Origin: Rhodotorula mucilaginosa
Taxonomy: Eukaryota > Basidiomycota > Microbotryomycetes > Sporidiobolales > Sporidiobolaceae
DNA: 64,000 bases
Assembly: GCA_034406715.1 (NCBI GenBank)
Contig: CP137869.1
Location: 558,001 to 622,000 of the forward strand
Reading direction: 5' to 3'
Positions 11,755-22,070 of this stretch are shown piece by piece. The notes below the pieces were generated by a model. The model was not told the origin of the DNA. It saw only the letters and a list, made by a program, of their open reading frames with translations, and made no database searches. Position numbers and translations under genes: made by a program. Numbering within the stretch: position 1 is the first letter of the stretch; each line of letters starts with the position of its first letter.

Positions 11755-12556
11755 GCCGCCGAGTGAACGAAAAGGGCGGGCTGGGGCGGGCGAAACGGAA
11801 GAGGAAGAATATCGAACATTCGAACAAGACCAGGCTGTTTCGGCTTGTCCGCGGACCCGCTGCCCCCAGCTCAAGGCCTCAGCGCCTGCGCGCCCGAGCT
11901 CATGACGTCTACGGCGTCGGACAAGGAGAAGATCGAGGTCTGCGCCTAGCTCGCAGGTCTTTGTTCGCCCAGCTAATTCCGGACGGTAACTTTCGTTCTG
12001 AGCGCGCAGTCCGCCGCTAGCGTCGAGAGCGAGCCGTCTCCTCGTGCACAGCCGCAGTTCGAGTGACCGGGCGAGTATATCCAGAAAGCAGATCTAGGCA
12101 AGAGCTGTCCATCGTGTAGGCTGCCGTAGCCCTGCGCGATGCCCCACCCGAGGAAGGCCGATGCGTCGCAGCCGCCTCTTCCTCGCTGACTTGCGGGCAA
12201 GGGCGCGCGCTTGATAGGTGGCCTTTACGAGTAAGATTCCAGCTCTACTCGGGAGCTGCAAGGGCGGATGCACGAGAGCGAGCTAAAGTGAACAGACTCC
12301 GGCGGGGGGTGAGCGGAAGACGTCTGCGAGCGTGGCATTTCTTTTCATGCTCAGTTGCAGGTCTGGTGTCCTCGTACAGCGACCATCTGGGACACCAGTT
12401 CTCTCTAGATCTCGGATGCAGTATGGCAATATCAAGCACATCTTGCCTCTATGTGTTGGGGCTCCAATCGGGTATGTCAAGGTGTCAACGGACAGGTTTT
12501 ACGGCAAACCGGCAGTTTGAGCAGGTTTATCTTAAAAATTAGCTATGCTAAATACT
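11755..12556. other. Non-coding or unassigned spacer
   Basis: The short frames on both strands have no recognisable similarity and no splice context. The left edge is the probable promoter of the unknown gene. AT content is higher near 12500-12556, just before the duplicated segment. Confidence 0.4.
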
Positions 12557-13034
12557 GCCGCCCTGCTTCTTAATCAGCCGTGAATTTTCGACAACTTGCG
12601 AATTTCCACTACGCCTTTTACTTAGCGGAACCGTGTCCCAGATTCAAAAAGCGGCTTGAACGAATCTTTAGTCCATCGCCTCTGCGCGTTCACGATTTTT
12701 TTGCTCGGTCCTCTCGGATGCCTTGCATATAGATGCTTTTGTTCACAGATGCCAGCTTTTCACAGAGAATCAAAGAAGATGTCTCGTGCGAGACAGGCGG
12801 GGACTGAGAGGCACAAGTTCAGACGACTTGCGGTTAGCCGACCGGATCTAACAGAACGCCGATGTGACCAAGAAAACCTTCCCACGCGGCTGCGGCGGCA
12901 AGAGAGAGGGGTATAAAGGAGTGCATGCAAGGCAAACAATAGAGTCTATGGGCCCAAAGGATGGGAGCCTTCAGTCGGTTCGCTCCGGCTTGCACGCGAC
13001 AAAGAGCGTCATCGGCGTAAAGAGCTCCTCCTTG
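12557..13034 (+). repeat. Copy 1 of a ~470 bp direct duplication carrying the ERG6 tail
   Basis: This segment matches 18886-19349 in the same orientation. The first ~290 bases differ at only about two positions. The rest is clearly more diverged, with small indels. At its right end the minus strand encodes [20 protein letters not shown] plus a stop, which matches the last ~20 residues of ERG6 (intact copy: [20 protein letters not shown]). Similarity stops abruptly at 13034, inside what would be the last ERG6 exon, so no further part of ERG6 is present here. Both copies contain a GGGGTATAAAGGAG sequence. Confidence 0.85.
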
Positions 13035-13310
13035 CACAAGCGCTGTGGCCACTGAAATAGTGAACTGTGCACTGTAATTGATTCTGTGCCTCAACTGAGC
13101 TCTCCCCAGTCCATGTCTCTGCTGGGGTGGCTTAGCCACCTGAATCCGCCCCGCCGCCTTCTCAGCTTCGCTCGCCTGCCCATCTTTCATTCGGAGATGA
13201 CTCACACTACTTCTGTGTGCAGGTAATGTCCTACTATGTAGCGGACGCGGCCACCGTTGCAGTAGAACCAACACCGGGTCAAAGTCATGTTCAAGGATCT
13301 TCTCGCTCGG

Positions 13311-13313
13311 ACT
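13311..13313 (+). repeat. Left 3 bp target-site duplication (ACT) of the CACTA-type element
   Basis: ACT directly precedes the left terminal inverted repeat, and the same ACT directly follows the right terminus at 17762-17764. A 3 bp duplication is the rule for CACTA/EnSpm transposons. Confidence 0.75.
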
Positions 13314-13700
13314 CAGTCCAGGTTCCTGGCCGGTCTCGAGCGGGGGGTTCGCAAAGGTTCGAGGTAGTCTCGAAGCAGGGGTGTTTCGAGGGTGGTGCAA
13401 ACCGAAATTGAATCAGGTCTCGAGCCAGTGCCCTGATTCGAGAGCGTCTCGAGCGAGGTCGCGAACCAGGGGTGCTTCGAGGCGGTGCGGCCGCGCTGGC
13501 TCGAGCGGGGGTGGCTCGACACCGACTCGAGTGCCTCTCGAGCCACCTCTTGAACCGATGCTTTGATACCGTCTCTAGCCACCGCTGCTTCGAGCTCTGT
13601 CGATCTCGCCTCGAATCACCTCGAATCGCATGTGTCCCGTTGCTCTCGAGTCACTCTCGCTCGCCCTCTCGAAACCAGGCTCGAATCAGGCTCGAATCAG
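13314..13700 (+). repeat. Left subterminal repeat region of the transposon
   Basis: Many short direct and inverted copies of a motif with a TCGA core (CTCGAG, CTCGAA, TTCGAG, often followed by C/G runs) cover this region. A mirror region occupies the right end. In CACTA elements such subterminal repeats are the binding sites of the element's DNA-binding protein. Here that role is inferred. Confidence 0.75.
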
Positions 13701-14826
13701 GCTTCTGATTCCCCTGCTTCCAGTTCGCCTCTACTCACCCCTTGACTCACCCTCGCTCCCGTGCTCGCCTCCTCGCCGACCACCGTTCCCGCCCTCGCCC
13801 TCGCCTTCGACCTCGACCTCGATCTTGCCCGCTTTCGTCTCTGGAAAATATGCGGCCTCTCCGTCCTCGTCTTCCCTCACCTTCGCCTCGTCATCGGTCG
13901 GTCTCGAGTCGTTGCGCGGAGTTCCGGGTCGGGAGGACAGGCCGCTCGGCGTAGAGCATCTGCAAACAAACGAAATAAGTCAGTATCAACGCCCAGTCTT
14001 CCGCGAGTCACGGCAGGAGCGAGAGACCTACTAGGTAGGAGGAGGCTGTGAGGCACAGGGCGCTTTGTTAGAGCTTGCGACGATTGTGAGATCGCGTTCG
14101 TACTTACCGATGGTCACGCAAGCTCTGCTTCAGAGGACGAGGAAGAGTCAGCAGGCCCGCCAGTGGTTGCCTGAAGTTGACTCACCTTTGGTCTCATCTT
14201 CCGTCGGTCTGCGCATGCCGTGAACGCAAAGGGTAGGTCAGCGATTTGCTTGTCGCGCAGGTTGAACGATCTCACCAGGTCAAGAGTCCTTGCAACGAGT
14301 TGTGCGTACTCGGCCGGCTGTCGTGCGAGTGTGTGTTGTTCTCCGTTTAAGCAGAGGTGCCATCTGGTCTTGAATGCGCCTCGCGCTGCCTAGCAACAGA
14401 TGTCGGAAGTCAGTCAACAAACACTCAAGTTGAGTGTTTGACCCCTCCCGCACCCGCCACGACCGCGTTGAGCGACGCCCTAAAGCCCATTTGCACATGT
14501 TTCTAGGGTGTGAGGACTTACTTGGAGCAGTCGGATCACATGGAAGCGGTGTTGCCGGGTGCGAGAGAGAAAGAGAGAGACGAGGAAGGGTTGGTGAGAG
14601 TGGTCGCGCGCGTCGACTCGCGACTCGCCTAAACACAACTCGAGCTCGCGCCTATTTCTCACGGACAGTCCGCGGCAAACCCGACGGTCAGAGCCTCTTT
14701 TCCTCTCTGTACTCAACCTTTGGCTGCGCTTGCCTTGAGCCTGGTCCAACTCCGGTTCAAGAATTTGGACTCCGAGCCTTTGCCGACTGAAGCGCCACCT
14801 GTCAAGACGTCTCTCGCCTGTGCCGG

Positions 14827-16757
14827 CTAAGAACGACTTCGAGTAGGGAAGTTGACGCCCGGCGTCCGTGACCGACGAGAGCACATCGTCGAAAGCCGCG
14901 ATGATGATAAAGGAAGGAGGACACGCGCGAGCGTGCACCACTGCGCTGCAGTCGAGGAGCCACCGGAAGGGTCACCGAGGCGGGCGTCGGGTCGCGAGCA
15001 CCCTTCGTTCGGGAGTTTTGCGTCGTAGATAACGCTCTGAGCGGCGGTCATTCGGGGCTTGGTCAGGAACCCGCCTTGGACCAGCTGCTGCAGCCACGCG
15101 CGCTTGACGAGGCCCTGGAAGATGTTGTGCATGACGTCGACAGGCATAGACTCGACCGACGACCAGTAATCGAGTCGGTACATGGGCGAGAAGTTGATGC
15201 GGTTCTCGGCGAAGTACGCGGCCCGCGCGCTCTTGGTCGCGAACGGCTCGGCCATCCGGAGCGAGTGCTTCCGGAACATCTCCGTTGTCTTGACCGGAGC
15301 CGGGTGGTCGAGGCAGCGCGCAATCCCTTCGTGATTGTCGCAGTGGCAGTAGGGGCAGAATGTTTTCGCCGTTCGAACGCCAGGGTGGCCGCCAACTTTG
15401 AGGCGAGCAGGCGAGTCGCCTATGTAGAGGAGGGCTTGAACCCGGACGAGGGTACCTGCGCAGGGCCATGAGAATCAGCTACCGAATCGGAAGGAGACTT
15501 GCGAGAGAGGAGCGGCACGCACCTTCGGGGAACCGTCGCGTCGGAATCTTGATGCCGCGTGCGAGTGCCGCCAACTCGGAGACGAACGGTTCGAAGAAGA
15601 TGGGCAACTCGTCGACGTCCGGTTCCTTCGGACCGGGGATACACGCGGCGAGGTGGATGCGGCGAATGTCGTGTCGCTCGGCGGCGGGCAAGTCGAGGAG
15701 CTGGCAAAAGAGGGCTGAGGCGCTGTAGACGCCGGTATAGACACCCTTGAACGGCCTAATTTGCAGCGCAATCGAGTCAGTTTCCTTCCAGAAGGTCAGG
15801 GGACAGGAAGGAGGGGGACGCACGAGAAGCCGTCGAGACCGAAAGCGATCGAGAGCGAGAGCGGCGCGTCGTGCCACGGCTGCCCATCTCCGTCGCGCTG
15901 CTTGCTCCAGGCGGACCCGTCCATCATGTCACGGTGAATTCCGGGCGTGCGCGGCTGGTCGCGCCATTCCTCCAGCCTATCTTCGAGCCGCTCCTCGGCG
16001 AGCAGGCGCCGGAGCCATTCGGTGATTGGGTAGTAGGCGTAGACAAGGCGAGGCGTCCGTGTCGGTTTCCCACTCTTGCTCTTGACGATTGGCTCGCCGC
16101 AGTGCGGGTTGGCGCAAACCTCGCCGAGTCTGATCGGGTCGAGGTCCGTGATGCGCCTCAGGCGGCAGCACTTCTTGCAGACGGCGTACTTCTGGACGCT
16201 CGAGTCGATGTTGAGTTGGTGTCGGACCGACTTGAACGTGCGGACGATCTTGTCGTCGAGCTTGAGGAGCGGAGCGACGACATCGGCGAAGAAGGAAAGA
16301 ACGAGGTTGATCGAGTCGACGGCGATGAAGCGGTAGACTACGAGCCAGACGAGAAGGATGTAAAGGAGGAAGACGACCATGTTGCGCTGCAAAGAAGTAG
16401 CAAGTCAGGAAACAGGAACTTATCATATATATAGTTCACGAAAAGAGGCGTACCGGTCGAACAAGCTCGGTAGACCGGTCAATCCCGCCGGCTCCGGCGC
16501 TTGTCCAGCAATCCGCGGCGCCGCGCATGAGAAAAAATCTGGCGTTGTGCGTACTTTCGGCGGTCCGGGCGCCCGTAGAGAAGCCACCGCTTTGGTCCTC
16601 TTCCCGCTCGTCGTCGTTTCCGAGGTCCTCTTCTCCATCCTCGTCGTCGTCGACTGAGCGACGATCGAGTCGCGCGTTGAGGTCCTCGTACTCGTCGAGC
16701 GGATCGAGTACATCGCCGCCAGCGGCGTGCTCGGTTTCGGCTCCGTCGTCGGCGCCG

Positions 16758-16789
<32 letters not shown>

Positions 16790-17310
16790 GGCGCCACCGT
16801 CCTCGTCGGCGCCGTCGTCCTCGTTGGCGCCGATCCTCCTTTCGGCGAGCTGGCGAGCGTCGGAGTCGGCGCTGAGCGAGTCTGCGGTTGGGATCTAGGT
16901 CAGCAAGAGATCTAGAAGCTGAAGAAGGGGAAAGGGAATCACTTACCGAGTTGGGGCACTTCGTCACGATACCCTCCCGGCTGCGGCGGGTCTTCGTGCA
17001 TTGGTCCCGCCGCTTCCTCGTCGTCAGATCCACCTCCAAATCTTTGGTCGTCAAAGTTCATGTTTTGATCCGCGGTGCCGGTTGGCGTTGGAGAGGGCAT
17101 GCGGGGAGGGCCCGGTTGCGGAGCAGCAGCGGCGACGCCGGTCATCGGTACAGGCACGAGCGAGGCGGCGCGCTCAATGTCTGCGAATCGTTGTTGTTTG
17201 GCATGGCCACGCTCGGTGTCGTAACTGACCACGGTCGAACCGCCGGGACCTTGGCAGCAGCCGTACTCGGTGCAGGAGCAGCGCACCATTCGCTTCTTCT
17301 TGGGCGGCAT
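14827..17310 (-). CDS. Tnp2-family transposase of the CACTA-type element
   Basis: The protein catalyses cut-and-paste transposition. The start MPPKKKRMVRCSC is at 17310, with a Cys/His cluster (CSCTEYGCCQG) like the N-terminal zinc-binding segment of basidiomycete Tnp2 proteins. Exon 2 (about 16885-16457) encodes a long acidic Asp/Glu run. An exon starting near 16387 has a hydrophobic segment (FLLYILLVWLVVYRF) and then a Cys motif (YAVCKKCCRL). The Tnp2 core follows: LSIAFGLDGFS, PFKGVYTGVYSASAL, CIPGPKEPDVDE, LYIGDSPARLKVGGHPG with FCPYCHC, and PVDVMHNIFQGLVKRAW. Junctions near 16920, 16455, 15820 and 15510-15465 have normal GT-AG signals. Near 14910 the expected continuation moves to another frame, so the C-terminus may be spliced, extended to about 14480, or damaged. 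The end given here is provisional. Confidence 0.75.
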
Positions 17311-17429
17311 GGCCGTGAGGAGCCGTCTCTGTAGCTCACTAGCAGGTCTGCTGTATCGACGAACACGCCAGCGAAGCAGTGGTCGGGCGAGAGCGACTTG
17401 GCGCTGCGGTGAGGGGTGCGAGCGGCAGA

Positions 17430-17761
17430 GAGCTGGCTCGGTCTCGAAGCGCCCCGGGCGAGTCCTGCTCGAGCAGCCATCGAAGCAGCCTGGTTCGATC
17501 GGCGTGATTCGCGTCGGTTTCGAGCGGGGGTGATTGGAGAAAGCTGGTTCGAGACGGCCTCGAGGCAGCAGTCGAATCAGCCTCGAGCCCATTTCGAGGC
17601 ACCCCTGGCTCGAAACCCGCGCCGAGACGCTTTCGAAACAGCCCTGATTCCAGTACGTGACTCGAGACACTTTCAATTCACCTCTCGAACCAACCCCCAA
17701 CTCGAGGCTGCCTCGAGCCAGCGCCAACCCCCCCTTCGAGAATCGCGAGGAACCTGGACTG
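17430..17761 (-). repeat. Right subterminal repeat region of the transposon
   Basis: This is the counterpart of the left region. It has repeated CTCGAG/CTCGAA-core motifs in mostly inverted orientation, ending in the terminal inverted repeat AGGAACCTGGACTG. It lies just upstream of the transposase start at 17310, so it probably also contains that gene's promoter. Confidence 0.75.
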
Positions 17762-17764
17762 ACT
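17762..17764 (+). repeat. Right 3 bp target-site duplication (ACT)
   Basis: This is identical to the three bases before the left terminus and directly adjoins the right terminal inverted repeat. Confidence 0.75.
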
Positions 17765-18885
17765 GGTAGCTCCTCACTTGTCCTTGAGCACTCCCCTGCT
17801 CACGCTCCATTTTTTGGTGAGGACCAAGCTAGAGTCATTCGTCAGTGGCTCTAGCTCATCTGCCACTTGAGTCACAACTTGCCATGCATAGAAGACCCTC
17901 TCTCGCATCGAGCTCGAGGGTTGTTCAAGTGTTTGTGCATGCTCGCCCTTTTGACCTCTTGCTGGAGAGCGGTGTCGGATGGGAGCGAGGTGGATTGGTT
18001 ACCGAGAGGATGAGTCGAGGAAACAAATTTACTTCTTGTATTGCTTGCTTGAGCGAGATCTTGTGTTTGACCTCCAGTCACTCACACTCGTTACAAGCAG
18101 ACTCGCGCGCTTCTTTACATCTCTCTACGCGAACACACTCTGAATATTGTATATTATCTTGCACACTACGCGGAGCTCAATGCGGGGCCAACTCCGTTAA
18201 GATGTTGCTGCTGTTGAAAGGTGTTTGGACCGGGAGTTGGCAGAGAATCTCGCACAGTCTGGCTGTAGGACTTGCAGGCTAACCAGCTCACTCTCCCACA
18301 GCTACAGACTCAGGGATGTATCGGCTCTCTTGTAGAGTCATTAGTACTGAGACCTGTGTTTGCCTTGCCTCACTCCCTCCAAGCTGAGTCTGCAGCGGAG
18401 CACCGGTCTCAGCGCGATGCAAAACACAATCCTACTGCGTTTCATGGGTTGTAGCAATCTATCATCAAACCAGCTGTAAACAAGTCTGACTTTGGTATCT
18501 CTGTGATAAGAGCGACGAGGGAGAGCTGAATGTGTGAGAGTCGCCACCTGCGAGTATCTCCTTCAAAGCTTTCGGGTTCTTGTTTCCTGACCAAGCAACA
18601 ACAACCCGCACATGTGAGCGTGGTTCATGGAGCCACGGATATGTTCAGGATCCGCAGAGGAATTAGGCTAGAAGGGGAGACGAGGTGGCCATCAAGGGAA
18701 GAAGCGCTCGAGAGCGCGCGTGCATGCATCGGCTTGCCCTATGGATATGCGCAAAATCATGAACCGCTGAGTTCAAGCTAGGGATTTGTATTATACACAA
18801 GCTCCTCCGACTTTGACTGGCCATTGTCACTCGGCGTCCCTCCAAGTTTGGACTGCACAAAGAGACTCGTCGTGCGCGAGAGACC
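17765..18885. other. Unassigned DNA between transposon and second duplication copy
   Basis: It is lower in GC than the surrounding genes, with scattered short frames that show no domain or splice pattern. I see no terminal repeats that would define another element. Together with 13035-13313 it is the material that separates the two ERG6-tail copies apart from the transposon. Confidence 0.45.
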
Positions 18886-19349
18886 GCCGCCCTGCTTCTT
18901 AATCAGCCGTGAATTTTCGACAACTTGCGAATTTCCACTACGCCTTTTACTTAGCGGAACCGTGTCCCAGATTCAAAAAGCGGCTTGAACGAATCTTTAG
19001 TCCATCGCCTCTGCGCGTTCACGATTTTTTTGCTCGGTCCTCTCGGATGCCTTGCATATAGATGCCTTTGTTCACAGATGCCAGCTTTTCACAGAGAATC
19101 AAAGAAGATGTCTCGTGCGAGACAGGCGGGGACTGAGAGGCACAAGTTCAGACGACTTGCGGTTGGCCGACCGGATCTGACGAAACCCCGACATAACAAA
19201 AAACCTTCCAACAAGGCTGCCAGAGGGGTATAAAGGAGTGCATGCAAGGCAAACAAATAGAGTCTATGGCAAAGGAGGCGAGCCTTCAGTCGGTTCGCTC
19301 CGGCTTGCGGGCGACAAAGAGCATCATCGGCGTAAAGAGCTCCTCCTTG
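18886..19349 (+). repeat. Copy 2 of the ~470 bp direct duplication (overlaps the true ERG6 3' end)
   Basis: This matches 12557-13034. It includes the intact last codons and stop of ERG6 (19286-19349) plus ~400 bases downstream of that gene. Because this copy is continuous with a complete ERG6 gene, it is probably the original and copy 1 the derivative. The homology ends at 19349, inside the last coding exon. Confidence 0.85.
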
Positions 19350-20646
19350 GCACCGGCGACGAGGGCGTCGGCTGCAGAGAGAGCGAGGGCGTCAATACAA
19401 AGAACCGGGGGAAGCACAACGAGTCGACGCACCGGCAATCTTGAGGGCCTCCTGCACGTCCCACGTTCCCTTGGGGACTAGCCGGAGCTTCTCGAGGGCC
19501 CAGACGCCGTAGCCGGTCAAGTTGCGGCCAAAGTTGGTCATGCGCCACACGAGCGGGTAGTCCCACAGCGACTGGACCTTGCTCATGTCGCCCGCGATCG
19601 AGTAGTACCACGTGACCTTGTCTCCGCGCGCGGCGAGGTCCTCCTCGTGCTCGATCTCGAAGCCGACGGCCTTGAGGGCGTCGCGCGCCTTGGCGATCGG
19701 GCGCATCTCGGGGATGCCGTTGCCGAGCTCGATGCCGTGCTGGATCTCCTTGTGCCGCGGGTTCGACTGGTCAAACTTGTCCGTCATGCACCACTCGTAG
19801 ACGCCGAACTGCAGTCACGGCAAAGTGTCAGCACCGCTTGCACCGACAGAAGTCGTAAAGGGTGAACGTACAGTTCCGCCCGGCTTGAGAACCTTGAAGA
19901 TCTCGCCGTAGACGCCCTCCCAGCTCGGAGCGTGGCATGTTGCCTCGATGGCGCTGCCGGGGGAGACAGATCAGCATCGAGTAACCTCGGCCCAGGCAAA
20001 GAAGACGTGGGACGCACTAGACTGCGTCAAAGCTGTTCTCGCCAAACTGCTCCTTGAGCGCCATAAAGTCGCCCTTGACGAACGAGACCTTGTCCGACAA
20101 GCCCTGCTTCTCGGTGTACTTGCGGGCGCGGAGGACCTGGAACATGTTGTTGTTGACGCCGACGACTGCGCGCGCGCCCGAGGGGTCAGGTCAGTGTGTC
20201 TACACGAACGCGCGAGCAAACGCGGAGAACGCACTCTCGCAGTCGGTAAAGTTGGCGATCTCGCGCGCGGGGCCGCCGACGCCGCAGCCGACGTCGAGGA
20301 CGCGCATGCCGGGCTTGATGCCGGTGTGCGAGGCGAGGTAGTGCTCGTGGCGGGCGATGCCCTGGTAGAAGGGCTCTCCCGGGTAGTAGCGGCAGAAGTG
20401 GAACGAGTCTCCCCAGCCGTACTCGTACAGCTCGGTGGCGCCGTCATAGTAGCCGTTGACGACGTCGGTGTAGTTCTCCTTGCGCAAGTCGGTGTTCTCC
20501 TGCGAGTCCTTGCTCGAGTCCTTGTCCCAGTGCGCGGTGTAGGACGCGATGCCGGCGCGGTTCCGGACGTCGCCCTTTGTCGGCTGGATGAGGGCGCTCG
20601 AGCTGCTGCTGCTCGAGGCCTGGGCGGTTTCGGGTGCGTTGACCAT
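19286..20646 (-). CDS. ERG6: Sterol 24-C-methyltransferase
   Basis: It transfers a methyl group from S-adenosylmethionine to C-24 of zymosterol (or lanosterol in many fungi) in ergosterol synthesis, at ER and lipid-droplet membranes. Five exons fit exactly: 20646-20235, 20165-20018, 19953-19872, 19808-19433 and 19371-19286, giving 367 residues, the usual family length. The sterol-binding segment [11 protein letters not shown] and SAM motif I ([16 protein letters not shown]) are present. VGVNNN, then [16 protein letters not shown] (split by intron 2) and [10 protein letters not shown] follow. The C-terminus ends [11 protein letters not shown]. The start at 20646 gives the normal Ser-rich leader. 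The 3' end lies inside the duplicated segment. A long upstream region to 22070 is shared with the divergent HET-C gene. Confidence 0.96.
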
Positions 20647-22070
20647 TGGCTTCTACCTGGCTGTGCTAGTTGATTGCGTAGACGAGGACCGGGAACAAAA
20701 AAAGAGCGATCGAACGAGCGCGCCGGGGTGAAATGTCAGTTGGGCCGTGGTTCACGGGGCGGCGGGTGGACAGAGGCCGTACTCACGTGGGGGTTCAGGT
20801 GGATCTGTTGAAGAAGAATCCGTCTGTCGGTGTTGAACCGGTGCAATGGGAACGAGAGCAAGAACTCGCCTCGTCGCGTCGGATCGAACGAGACGCGCAC
20901 CGCGACCTCCTCGCATGGGTCGATCACTCGGTCTTTCGCCTCGATCCCTCCGGAGCTGCGTGCTCCATGCACACACACTGTGGCTCTCTGGCTCAGGCGA
21001 CTCGTCCAACCCGCGCTGCTCCCAGATCGCTCCTCGTCACGCTTCGTCTCCCGGCTCGGTCCCATCGGCGCTCTCGCTTCACGACTCGACACCCGCACTG
21101 CAGGGTCAGATGCCGCCCCGTGTTGCGGTATGCTACAGACGCCTTCAGCTCCGACAACTGCCGCGTCGGTCCCCGCCGGAGAAGAACAATGGACGTCTGC
21201 CCAACCACCAAGGTCCGGGCTGTCGTGCTCGACCGGACACAAGAGAAGCCCGGTCATCGACTCGCTGAACACGGTGCTACGGCCAACCTTGCTCCTCTTC
21301 TCTGCCGCCTTTTATGCTACAGCCTCAGCCGGAGCTCTTGCGTCTCATGAAGCGCCAACAGGATGTGCGCGCAGACCGCTCTATCCGAGCCCCAGGATAA
21401 TTGCTCGTCACTTGCGCATCGACGACGGACCGTCCAGACAGCAGCTGAAGAGTGCATGCTGATGGGATGGGCGCGCGGCGCGACTCAACTGTCGGCGTAA
21501 CAAATTGCTCCTTTACAACCCGCTGCCTTTGCCACGCTCAAATCAAGGGTTCCACGACGACTGACCAGTTCCCCCGTGCTTGGGAGCATACCCGTGCTTA
21601 TTGTTTGCAGTGTAGACGACGCCCGCGGCTCTACACCCGCCTCTCCGGAGCTTGCTTGCCTGCGGGACGCCTTGCCAGCCGGAATACAAGAGAGGAGCCT
21701 CGGCTGCAAAGGTCTCTTTCTCGCTCAATGCGGCTGCGATTTCCAGCGGTAGAAGCGCGACGTCTCACCCAGGAACATGTGCAATTCCGAGGCGTATAGT
21801 GACGAGTCTGTCGACGGGCGAAGGAGGCGGTGTCGACGCGGTGCCAAGCTGCACCGCCTCACTCGAATTGAAAGCGGGACAGTCGAGACGAGCGAAAAAT
21901 AGCACTCGAGCTCTCTGCCATACGCACACTGGTCTGACCTTGACCTTGACGAACGTACCACACCTCGTAACAGTCACCGACGAGGCTTCACCCGACAGCT
22001 TGAGCGAGCACAAACCCTGAACATCGTCATCTTCACCCCACCTCGCGAGAGGAGCGTGCAACCCCCGACT
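20647..22070. other. Divergent intergenic region between ERG6 and the HET-C gene
   Basis: About 1.4 kb without a supportable gene. The overlapping frames at 20733-21462 and 21652-22106 are Arg/Ser-rich and show no domain. The region should hold both promoters. I could not identify a specific sterol-response element. Confidence 0.5.

Larger units (their letters stand above)
13314..17761 (-). mobile_element. CACTA/EnSpm-type DNA transposon with Tnp2-like transposase, complete-looking ends
   Basis: The left end begins CAGTCCAGGTTCCT, and the reverse complement of the right end begins with the same 14 bases, so these are terminal inverted repeats. Both sides are followed by ~350 bases rich in short CTCGAG/CTCGAA-core subterminal repeats, a typical CACTA feature. 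The 3 bp flanks match (ACT). The element is about 4.45 kb and carries one transposase gene on the minus strand. The termini start with CAGTC rather than the plant CACTA motif. The element lies between two copies of an ERG6-tail duplication. Near-perfect ends suggest a fairly recent insertion. Activity cannot be judged from one copy. Confidence 0.85.

Noticed and set aside
12890-13034. Independent small protein from the duplicated ERG6 tail
   Set aside because: No start codon or promoter in a sensible place and only ~20 codons of similarity. It is treated as a duplicated fragment.
13314-13700. Regularly spaced short repeats resembling a CRISPR-like array
   Set aside because: The repeats are short, degenerate, in both orientations and mirrored at the other end of a transposon. 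They are subterminal repeats in a eukaryotic genome.
12557-19349. Long direct repeats as LTRs of a retroelement
   Set aside because: The repeats contain the ERG6 tail, and the DNA between them holds no gag, protease, reverse transcriptase or integrase. A DNA transposon with its own termini lies inside.
19948-20673. 241-codon plus-strand frame
   Set aside because: It runs antisense across ERG6 exons and introns, with Val/Ala/Arg bias typical of the reverse frame.
20733-21462. Two overlapping plus-strand frames of ~205-210 codons
   Set aside because: Low-complexity, and they compete in different frames within the ERG6/HET-C intergenic region. No homology recognised.
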